DNA from: Staphylococcus argenteus
GTDB lineage: Bacteria; Bacillota; Bacilli; Staphylococcales; Staphylococcaceae
DNA: 64,000 nucleotides
NCBI RefSeq assembly: GCF_000236925.1
Contig: NC_016941.1
Span: forward strand, 372,001-436,000
Reading direction: 5' to 3'
Below are positions 57,235-64,000 of this stretch, piece after piece. Within the stretch, counting starts at the first letter, position 1; the number at the start of each line of letters is the position of its first letter. The position numbers and the translations under genes were made by a program. Under the pieces are notes generated by a model. That model ran no database searches, was not told the origin of the DNA, and was given only the letters and a program-made list of their open reading frames with translations.

Positions 57235-57918
57235 ATGGAAATGAAAACATTAGCAAAAGCAACATTAGCATTAGGACTATTAACAACAGGAACTTTAACA
57301 ACAGAGACCCATTCAGGTCATGCAAAACAAACTCAAAAGTCAGTAAACAAACATGACAAAGAAGCATTACACCGATACTACACTGGAAACTTTAAGGAAA
57401 TGAAAAACATAAATGCTTTGAGACATGGTAAAAACAACTTACGTTTTAAATATAGAGGAATGAAGACTCAAGTATTATTGCCTGGAGATGAGTACCGAAA
57501 ATATCAACAGCGAAGACATACGGGCTTAGATGTGTTTTTTGTTCAAGAAAGAAGAGACAAGCACGACATATCATATACTGTTGGTGGTGTAACAAAGACG
57601 AATAAAACATCGGGATTTGTTAGTAAACCAATGTTAAATGTTACAAAAGAAAAGGGTGAAGATGCTTTTGTGAAAGGTTACCCTTATGATATTAAAAAAG
57701 AAGAAATATCACTGAAAGAGTTAGATTTTAAGTTGAGAAAGCATTTAATTGAAAAATACGGTCTGTATAAAACAACTTTAAAAGATGGTAGAGCCAAAAT
57801 TAGTTTGAAAGATGGCAGTTTTTATAACCTTAATTTAAGATACAAATTAGATTTCAAATATATGGGGGAAGTCATAGATAGTAAACAAATTAAAAATATT
57901 GAAGTTAACTTAAAGTAA
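57235..57918 (+). CDS. ssl8: Staphylococcal superantigen-like protein 8
   Basis: 227 residues; GGAG 10 bases before the ATG. Signal peptide to about residue 30, mature start KQTQKSVNKHDKEALHRYYT, very basic middle (YRKYQQRRHTGLDVFFVQE) and end FKYMGEVIDSKQIKNIEVNL. These fit SSL8; ssl9 is the nearest alternative. SSL8 is reported to bind tenascin C. The usual ssl9 and ssl10 positions after it are empty. Confidence 0.78.
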   Translation: MEMKTLAKATLALGLLTTGTLTTETHSGHAKQTQKSVNKHDKEALHRYYTGNFKEMKNINALRHGKNNLRFKYRGMKTQVLLPGDEYRKYQQRRHTGLDVFFVQERRDKHDISYTVGGVTKTNKTSGFVSKPMLNVTKEKGEDAFVKGYPYDIKKEEISLKELDFKLRKHLIEKYGLYKTTLKDGRAKISLKDGSFYNLNLRYKLDFKYMGEVIDSKQIKNIEVNLK

Positions 57919-57948
57919 ATAATTACGAATAATAAAAAGTAATTGAAG

Positions 57949-58026
57949 CGGCTTAACGATGAAATGTAAATTGGTGCGCATACCTTACAAAAAAGGATGT
58001 ATCAATCGACATCGGTAAGCCGTTTT
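57949..58026 (+). terminator. Long-range terminator of ssl8
   Basis: CGGCTTAACGATG pairs with CATCGGTAAGCCG across about 50 bases, then TTTTTG. Same plan as after ssl7 and at 63534. Confidence 0.8.
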
Positions 58027-58175
58027 TGTGTGCTGTGAAGTTGCACCCAATTCTTGCATATTCTAAATTTCCTAACCTCCAACATCAAAATTCTCCACAT
58101 CGCAATATAACCAAATGTTATAATAAATCTATTACACAAAGAGATAAATTACTTATTCAAAGGCGGAGGAATCAC

Positions 58176-59732
58176 ATGTCTATTACTGAAAAACAACGTC
58201 AGCAACAAGCTGAATTACATAAAAAATTATGGTCGATTGCGAATGATTTAAGAGGGAATATGGATGCGAGTGAATTCCGTAATTACATTTTAGGCTTGAT
58301 TTTCTATCGCTTCCTATCTGAAAAAGCGGAACAAGAATATGCAGATGCATTGGCAGGTGAAGACATCACGTATCAAGAAGCATGGGCAGATGAAGAATAT
58401 CGTGAAGATTTAAAAGCAGAGTTAATTGACCAAGTCGGTTACTTCATTGAGCCACAAGATTTATTCAGCGCGATGATTCGTGAAATTGAAATGCAAGATT
58501 TCGATATCGAACATCTGGCGACGGCAATTCGTAAAGTTGAAACATCAACACTAGGTGAAGAAAGTGAAAATGACTTTATCGGGCTGTTTAGCGATATGGA
58601 CTTAAGTTCAACGCGACTAGGTAACAATGTTAAAGAACGTACTGCACTAATCTCAAAAGTCATGATTAATCTTGACGACTTACCATTTGTTCACAGCGAC
58701 ATGGAAATTGATATGTTAGGTGATGCATACGAATTCCTTATCGGGCGTTTTGCGGCAACAGCAGGTAAAAAAGCAGGCGAGTTCTATACACCACAACAAG
58801 TATCTAAGATACTGGCGAAGATTGTCACAGACGGCAAAGACAAATTACGCCACGTGTATGACCCAACATGTGGTTCAGGTTCATTGCTTTTACGTGTTGG
58901 TAAAGAGACGAAAGTGTATCGTTATTTTGGTCAAGAACGTAACAATACCACATACAACTTAGCGCGTATGAACATGTTGTTACATGATGTGCGTTATGAG
59001 AACTTCGATATCCGTAATGATGATACGTTGGAAAATCCAGCCTTTTTAGGCAATACATTTGATGCGGTTATAGCGAACCCGCCATACAGTGCGAAATGGT
59101 CAGCAGATTCAAAATTTGAAAATGACGAACGCTTTAGTGGTTACGGCAAACTTGCGCCAAAATCTAAAGCCGACTTTGCCTTTATTCAACATATGGTACA
59201 TTACTTAGATGATGAAGGTACCATGGCCGTTGTACTACCACATGGTGTATTATTTCGAGGTGCCGCGGAAGGCGTCATTCGTCGTTATTTAATTGAAGAA
59301 AAGAACTACTTAGAAGCCGTGATTGGCTTACCAGCCAATATTTTCTATGGAACAAGTATTCCAACATGTATTTTAGTATTTAAAAAATGTCGCCAACAAG
59401 ATGACAACGTACTATTTATCGATGCATCCAATGATTTTGAAAAAGGAAAAAATCAAAACCATTTAAGCGACGCCCAAGTCGATCGCATTATTGACACATA
59501 TAAGCGTAAAGAAACGATTGATAAATATAGCTACAGCGCGACATTACAAGAAATTGCCGATAACGATTACAACCTAAACATACCGAGATATGTCGATACA
59601 TTCGAAGAAGAAGCACCGATTGATTTAGATCAAGTCCAACAAGATTTGAAAAATATCGACAAAGAAATCGCAGAAGTTGAACAAGAAATCAATGCATACC
59701 TGAAAGAACTTGGGGTGTTGAAAGATGAGTAA
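58176..59732 (+). CDS. hsdM: Type I restriction-modification system methyltransferase subunit HsdM
   Basis: 518 residues from the ATG at 58176 (GGAGGA upstream); the frame extends 50 codons upstream through the ssl8 terminator but those are not used. N-terminal helical HsdM domain, then the adenine methyltransferase core with the SAM motif DPTCGSGSLLL and catalytic NPPY in VIANPPYSAKW. Methylates adenine within the site defined by HsdS. Matches Sau1 HsdM, whose nuclease HsdR is encoded elsewhere in staphylococcal chromosomes; no hsdR is in this window. Confidence 0.98.
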   Translation: MSITEKQRQQQAELHKKLWSIANDLRGNMDASEFRNYILGLIFYRFLSEKAEQEYADALAGEDITYQEAWADEEYREDLKAELIDQVGYFIEPQDLFSAMIREIEMQDFDIEHLATAIRKVETSTLGEESENDFIGLFSDMDLSSTRLGNNVKERTALISKVMINLDDLPFVHSDMEIDMLGDAYEFLIGRFAATAGKKAGEFYTPQQVSKILAKIVTDGKDKLRHVYDPTCGSGSLLLRVGKETKVYRYFGQERNNTTYNLARMNMLLHDVRYENFDIRNDDTLENPAFLGNTFDAVIANPPYSAKWSADSKFENDERFSGYGKLAPKSKADFAFIQHMVHYLDDEGTMAVVLPHGVLFRGAAEGVIRRYLIEEKNYLEAVIGLPANIFYGTSIPTCILVFKKCRQQDDNVLFIDASNDFEKGKNQNHLSDAQVDRIIDTYKRKETIDKYSYSATLQEIADNDYNLNIPRYVDTFEEEAPIDLDQVQQDLKNIDKEIAEVEQEINAYLKELGVLKDE

Positions 59733-60903
59733 TACACAAACGAAAAATGTGCCAGAGTTGAGATTCCCAGGGTTTGAAGGCGAATGGGAAGAGAAGGAAT
59801 TAGGGGAAATTTTTCAAATAATTTCTGGTTCAACACCACTAAAATCAAATAAAGAGTTTTATGAAAATGGTAATATTAATTGGGTCAAAACGACAGATTT
59901 AAATAATTCTAAAGTTACGCATAGTAAAGAAAAAATAACTGAATATGCTATGAAAAGTTTGAAATTAAAATTAGTGCCTAAAAATTCAGTACTTATAGCT
60001 ATGTATGGTGGTTTTAATCAAATTGGTAGAACAGGTTTGTTAAAAATAGATGCCACAATAAATCAAGCAATTTCAGCCTTATTAATGAATCATGAAACGA
60101 ATCCAGAATTTATACAAGCATTTCTAAATTATCAAGTTAAGGGTTGGAAGCGATATGCAGCAAGTAGCAGAAAAGACCCGAATATAACTAAAAAAGACAT
60201 AGAACAATTTAAAGTTCCTTATGTTAGTATTAATGAACAGCAAAAAATAGGCGAATTCTTCAGTAAAATTGACCACCAAATCGAGTTAGAAGAACAAAAA
60301 CTTGAATTACTTCAACAACAGAAGAAAGGCTATATGCAGAAAATCTTCTCGCAGGAATTGCGATTCAAAGATGAGAATGGTGAAGATTATCCGGATTGGG
60401 AAGTTACTACTATACAAAATATTACAAAATATACCAGTTCGAAGAAGTCTTCTAATCAATATGCTGACAAGGATAATTCTAAAGGTTATCCAGTTTATGA
60501 TGCCGTTCAAGAGATTGGTAAAGATTCAAATTATGATATAGAAGAATCGTATATTTCTATTTTGAAGGATGGAGCAGGAGTTGGTCGATTAAATTTAAGG
60601 CCAGGAAAATCATCCGTAATTGGAACTATGGGCTACATACAGTCAAATAATGTAGATATTGAATTCCTTTATTATCGAATGAAAGTAGTAGATTTTAAAA
60701 AGTATATAATTGGAAGTACTATACCGCATTTGTACTTCAAAGACTATTCTAAAGAAACTTTATATATACCTTCAAGCATTCAAGAACAAGCAAAGATTGG
60801 TATGTTTATTTCAAATTTGGATAAGTTGATTGAAAATAAAAACCTTAAATTAAACTGTTTAAAACAATTAAAACAAGGATTGCTACAATCTATGTTTATT
60901 TAA
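59725..60903 (+). CDS. hsdS: Type I restriction-modification specificity subunit HsdS
   Basis: 392 residues; the start overlaps hsdM by 8 bases. Two target recognition domains (about 8-155 and 210-360), each followed by a conserved helix: QQKIGEFFSKIDHQIELEEQ in the middle and QAKIGMFISNLDKLIENKNL at the end. The TRDs fix the two halves of the DNA target and differ between lineages; which site this pair recognises cannot be read from sequence. The island copy sets lineage-specific restriction with HsdM. Confidence 0.97.
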   Translation: MSNTQTKNVPELRFPGFEGEWEEKELGEIFQIISGSTPLKSNKEFYENGNINWVKTTDLNNSKVTHSKEKITEYAMKSLKLKLVPKNSVLIAMYGGFNQIGRTGLLKIDATINQAISALLMNHETNPEFIQAFLNYQVKGWKRYAASSRKDPNITKKDIEQFKVPYVSINEQQKIGEFFSKIDHQIELEEQKLELLQQQKKGYMQKIFSQELRFKDENGEDYPDWEVTTIQNITKYTSSKKSSNQYADKDNSKGYPVYDAVQEIGKDSNYDIEESYISILKDGAGVGRLNLRPGKSSVIGTMGYIQSNNVDIEFLYYRMKVVDFKKYIIGSTIPHLYFKDYSKETLYIPSSIQEQAKIGMFISNLDKLIENKNLKLNCLKQLKQGLLQSMFI

Positions 60904-61016
60904 ATCTGTAGGAGTTTATTTTATAAGTAATGGTGATGTTATATTACTCGTTTAATAAGTGGATTTTAATTATGAAAGCTGCAAAATCAAGTAATCAAAA
61001 ACGAACATTAAATTTA

Positions 61017-61042
61017 GGCACTGTGATAGCGCAGTGTCTTTT
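61017..61042 (+). terminator. Terminator of hsdMS
   Basis: GGCACTG/CAGTGTC stem, 8-base loop, TTTTTTG; 114 bp after the hsdS stop, with no ORF in between. Confidence 0.85.
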
Positions 61043-61190
61043 TTGTGTCGAAAATGTGTACAGAATAAGTGGTTAAATAAAGATTAAGTTGAGATAAAGT
61101 GTTATTCGTAAATAAAAGAGAGTAGATTGATAGGAATTAAATGATATTAGTTAACTATTTATTAAATTACTTAATAATGATTAATTTTTA

Positions 61191-61235
61191 GTTAAAGTAA
61201 GTTTAATGTGAAGCACGACCGTTGCTCATTATAAT
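61191..61235 (+). promoter_or_regulatory. SaeR box and promoter of ssl11
   Basis: GTTAA-AGTAAG-TTTAA (61191-61206) and TATAAT at 61230-61235. A second, weaker GTTAA-N6-ATTAA lies at 61072-61087. Confidence 0.8.
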
Positions 61236-61302
61236 GAATGAGGATTGTTCGTATTGTGTAATAGAATAAATCAAATAGACTAAAAATTGGGAGCATAGAA
61301 TT

Positions 61303-61995
61303 ATGAAATTAAAAAATATTGCTAAAGCAAGTTTAGCACTAGGGATTTTAACAACAGGGATGATTACAACTACTGCTCAGCCAGTAAAAGCAAGTGAAAG
61401 TAGCAGGTTGTCGATTATAACCAAAAATACAAAAGACTTAAAAGATTATTATAATGGACCAACGTTCAGTCATAAAAATATAAGTGGCTATAAAGAGGAA
61501 GACAAAGTAATATTTACTCCGAATATGCAACAAGTTAGTGTTAAGTTAACTGGAAAAGAAAACCTTGAATTTAATGATGAAGATGTAGTATCTAATGTTG
61601 ATGTATTTGTAGTTAGAGAAAATTCTGATAAATCAGGGAATACTTTTTCTATAGGTGGGATAACAAAGACAAATAGTCAAGATAACATAGATAATGTCAA
61701 AAGCGTGAACATGCAAATAACTAAAAAAATTAGTAGTAATGCTGAAACTGTAACTTCATCTTATTACAGTATAGGTAAAGAGAATATCTCATTAAAAGAA
61801 TTAGATTTTAAATTAAGAAAGCATTTAATTGATAAACATGATCTTTATAAGACAGAACCTAAAGACAGTAAAATTAGAATTACTATGAAAGATGGCGGAT
61901 ATTATACATTTGAATTAAATAAAAAATTACAAGAGCACCGTATGGGCGATGTTATTAATGGTAGAAATATAGAGAAAATTGAAGTGAATTTATAA
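61303..61995 (+). CDS. ssl11: Staphylococcal superantigen-like protein 11
   Basis: 230 residues. Signal start [20 protein letters not shown] and the end [20 protein letters not shown], then [19 protein letters not shown] match SSL11. The middle (about 45-150) is more divergent. SSL11 binds sialyl-Lewis X glycans and the IgA receptor, and arrests neutrophils. It lies after hsdMS as in S. aureus and is followed 21 bp later by a secreted protein gene, with no terminator between. Confidence 0.92.
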   Translation: MKLKNIAKASLALGILTTGMITTTAQPVKASESSRLSIITKNTKDLKDYYNGPTFSHKNISGYKEEDKVIFTPNMQQVSVKLTGKENLEFNDEDVVSNVDVFVVRENSDKSGNTFSIGGITKTNSQDNIDNVKSVNMQITKKISSNAETVTSSYYSIGKENISLKELDFKLRKHLIDKHDLYKTEPKDSKIRITMKDGGYYTFELNKKLQEHRMGDVINGRNIEKIEVNL

Positions 61996-62016
61996 AATTA
62001 TTCGAGGGAGTAAATC

Positions 62017-63522
62017 ATGAGGGAAAACTTTAAATTACGTAAAATGAAAGTCGGTTTAGTATCAGTTGCAATTACTATGTTATATATCATGACAAACGAA
62101 CAAGCAGAAGCATCAGAAACTAGCAAAACTGCTGGAAACCAAAAGGTAAATACAATTCAAGAAACTAAAGATGTAGCGCAACCTGTTCAAAATAATAAAG
62201 AAGCAAGTTCAGATGAAACGAAAAAGAATTTTGTTACATTGGATTCTATTAAACCAGGTGATCAAAAAGTCACAGGGACTACATTACCGAGCCATATTAT
62301 TCTAATGAATATAGACGGAAAAAGTGCTGATTCAGTAGATGGAGGAAGCAGTGATTTAGTATTTGCTGATGAAAATGGAAGATTCGAGTATCCACTTAAA
62401 GATCGTAAGATAGTTCATAATCAAGAAATTGAAGTGTCTTCATCAGATCCAAATTTAGGTGAAGATGAAGAGGATGAAGAATTAGAAGAAGCTACAACTG
62501 AAAAAGCAAGTGTTGAGGAAGAAAGTTCAGATGCTAAGGCTAAATATACAATACCACGCTATGAAAAAGCGTATGAAATACCAAAAGAACGATTAAAAGA
62601 GGAAAGTGGACACCATCAAGTTTTCATTGAACCTATTACTGAAGGTTCAGGTATTATTAAAGGCCATACTTCTGTAAAAGGTAAAGTTGCGCTATCTATT
62701 AATAATAAATTTATTAACTTTGAAACAAATGCTAATGGTGGTCCAAATAAAGAAGAAGCGAAATCTGGATCAGAGGGTATCTGGATGCCTATTGATGACA
62801 AAGGTTACTTTAACTTTGACTTCAAAACAAAACGATTCGATAACTTAGAGTTAAAAGAAGGTAATGATATTTCATTAACATTTGCACCTGATGATGAAGA
62901 AGACGAAGCATTAAAACCTTTAATTTTTAAAACTAAAGTAACAAGTTTAGAAGATATTGATAAAGCAGAAACTAAATACGACCATACTAAAGTTAACAAA
63001 GTAAAAATCTTGAAAGATGTTAAAGAAGATTTACATGTAGATGAAATTTACGGAAGCTTATATCATACAGAAAAAGGTAAAGGTATTCTTGATAAAGAAG
63101 GTACTAAAGTAATTAAAGGGAAGACTAAATTCGCAAATGCAGTTGTGAAGGTAGACTCTGAACTAGGTGAAGGTCAAGAATTCCCTGATTTGCAAGTCGA
63201 TGAAAAAGGTGAATTCAGCTTTGATGTAGATCAAGCCGGATTTAGATTACAAAATGGGGAAACACTAAACTTTACGGTAGTTGATCCGATTACAGGTGAG
63301 CTATTACATAAAGGGTTTGTTTCTAAAAACATAGATATTTATGAATCTCCTGAAGAAAAAGCAGATCGTGAGTTTGATGAAAGAATGGAAAACACACCTG
63401 CATATCATAAATTACATGGTGATAAAATTGTTGGCTACGATACTAATGGATTCCCGATTACTTGGTTCTATCCATTAGGTGAAAAGAAAGTTGAACGTAC
63501 AACACCAAAATTAGAAAAATAA
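62017..63522 (+). CDS. Large secreted acidic protein co-transcribed with ssl11
   Basis: 501 residues; GAGGGAG 8 bases before the ATG. N-terminal signal with a YSIRK-like basic start (RENFKLRKMKVGLVSVAI), cleavage near residue 33. A disordered Lys/Glu/Thr stretch is followed by repeated modules of about 100 residues, each opening with a short strand and containing a KVxG(K/H)T turn: GIIKGHTSVKGKVALSINN and VIKGKTKFANAVVKVDSE are two. These look like Ig-like or prealbumin-type beta domains. An acidic EDEEDEELEEA tract lies between. No LPxTG anchor; it should be released. Function unknown. Confidence 0.8.
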   Translation: MRENFKLRKMKVGLVSVAITMLYIMTNEQAEASETSKTAGNQKVNTIQETKDVAQPVQNNKEASSDETKKNFVTLDSIKPGDQKVTGTTLPSHIILMNIDGKSADSVDGGSSDLVFADENGRFEYPLKDRKIVHNQEIEVSSSDPNLGEDEEDEELEEATTEKASVEEESSDAKAKYTIPRYEKAYEIPKERLKEESGHHQVFIEPITEGSGIIKGHTSVKGKVALSINNKFINFETNANGGPNKEEAKSGSEGIWMPIDDKGYFNFDFKTKRFDNLELKEGNDISLTFAPDDEEDEALKPLIFKTKVTSLEDIDKAETKYDHTKVNKVKILKDVKEDLHVDEIYGSLYHTEKGKGILDKEGTKVIKGKTKFANAVVKVDSELGEGQEFPDLQVDEKGEFSFDVDQAGFRLQNGETLNFTVVDPITGELLHKGFVSKNIDIYESPEEKADREFDERMENTPAYHKLHGDKIVGYDTNGFPITWFYPLGEKKVERTTPKLEK

Positions 63523-63533
63523 TTAATTAAATA

Positions 63534-63602
63534 AAACAGCTTAATGATGTAATGAAATTAGTGAGTTAATCACTGACTTCAACGTCATTGAGCTGTTTTT
63601 TG
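63534..63602 (+). terminator. Terminator of ssl11 operon
   Basis: AAACAGCTTAATGATG pairs with CGTCATTGAGCTGTTT across about 35 bases with an inner GTGA/TCAC stem, then a T run. Also usable by spn transcripts from the other strand. Confidence 0.82.
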
Positions 63603-63628
63603 TGCTTCGTTACAAAGCATTAGTGAAT

Positions 63629-63937
63629 TTATTTTACGTGTTCATATTTTGAAACATCAAAGCCGTCTTGCTTAGCTTTGTTGATAATGTCTTTGATTGA
63701 ATGTAGTCCTTTATCGGCGAAGTATGATCTTAAGTTGTCTTTTGTAGCTTGGTCAGCATTCTTATCTAATAACACATCGATATAGCTTAATTCGTGTTCT
63801 AAGAAGTTTGCATCATCATGTAGTACGAGCCCATTTTGAGAATAAACTTTCGCATCTGCTTGATTACCATATCCAACAACGCCAGTTGCTAATACACCTA
63901 CCATTGCCGTAGCTACTAAAACCTTTTTAAATTTCAT
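63629..63937 (-). CDS. spn: Staphylococcal peroxidase inhibitor SPIN
   Basis: 102 residues from the ATG at 63937 (GAGGAG 8 bases upstream; the GTG three codons earlier overlaps that site). Signal peptide MKFKKVLVATAMVGVLATGV with cleavage after ADA, giving a mature protein of about 73 residues. It starts KVYSQNGLVLHDDANFLEHE, the N-terminal hairpin that enters the myeloperoxidase active-site channel, followed by a three-helix bundle ending DGFDVSKYEHVK. SPIN protects the cell from neutrophil myeloperoxidase. Its promoter lies at or beyond the window edge. Confidence 0.93.
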   Translation of the reverse strand: MKFKKVLVATAMVGVLATGVVGYGNQADAKVYSQNGLVLHDDANFLEHELSYIDVLLDKNADQATKDNLRSYFADKGLHSIKDIINKAKQDGFDVSKYEHVK

Positions 63938-64000
63938 ATCTATCACTCCTCTAAAAATTGTAACTCCATCATAACACTGAATATTAAGAAAATTACGTTT

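Noticed and set aside
58026..58175. 50-codon N-terminal extension of HsdM
   Set aside because: It runs through the ssl8 terminator and lacks a ribosome site; the ATG at 58176 has GGAGGA and starts the conserved HsdM sequence.
61072..61087. Second SaeR-like box before ssl11
   Set aside because: Second half is ATTAA and no -10 is found at the spacing seen in the other ssl genes; the box at 61191 fits fully.

Overview
The window is a low-GC Firmicute chromosome and reads as Staphylococcus aureus or a very close relative of the S. aureus complex. The evidence is gene order (fep-tat, met operon, rpsF-ssb-rpsR, ahpCF, xpt-pbuX-guaB-guaA, then a staphylococcal superantigen-like (ssl) cluster with hsdM-hsdS), STAR-type GGGGCCCC repeats, and a peroxidase-inhibitor (SPIN) gene. 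Several proteins (SSLs, NfrA, one AhpC position) differ from the S. aureus versions I remember, so a divergent lineage or a sister species such as S. argenteus is possible; this is inference from memory, not an alignment.

Layout. 1-2060: end of a Fur-linked iron permease gene and tatC/tatA with a consensus Fur box. 2100-8410: a DUF1398 protein, a self-contained regulator/membrane/ABC operon, an LtrA-like protein and a thiolase. 8500-16100: minus-strand methionine operon metI-metC-metF-metE plus a cyclase-family gene, behind a Met T-box leader, a promoter and a CodY-like box. 16255-21150: ParB, MscS, DUF951, YchF, and rpsF-ssb-rpsR with an S6:S18 leader hairpin. 21090-24600: a decayed mobile-element site, with a SaPI-type attachment core at the rpsR stop, an Abi/HEPN gene, an integrase pseudogene, a STAR repeat and an IS110-family element. 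24700-32000: small secreted, lipoprotein and membrane genes, including an orphan exotoxin-like gene with a SaeR box. 32000-36960: ahpC-ahpF (PerR box), nfrA, tcyP. 37700-40060: three minus-strand genes, one with a SigB promoter. 40140-45490: guanine-riboswitch-controlled purine salvage/GMP operon.

45450-51400 is the accessory entry of the genomic island (nuSa-alpha) downstream of guaA: a broken gene, an inverted STAR repeat, small secreted/membrane proteins, a glycine-rich bacteriocin-like ORF broken by one nonsense codon next to a tiny membrane protein, a small ORF overlapping a GNAT gene, then DUF1304 and NmrA-like genes. 51750-63940 is the immune-evasion block: ssl1, ssl2, ssl3, ssl5, ssl7, ssl8, type I restriction hsdM-hsdS, ssl11 followed by a large secreted protein, and spn (SPIN) on the opposite strand.

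The ssl genes share an identically spaced promoter: a SaeR box (GTTAA-N6-GTTAA type) whose start lies 39 bp before the first base of the -10 hexamer in all seven, followed by a conserved 5' UTR. The least explained material is the small-gene region 45.5-50 kb and the relic at 21-24.6 kb.
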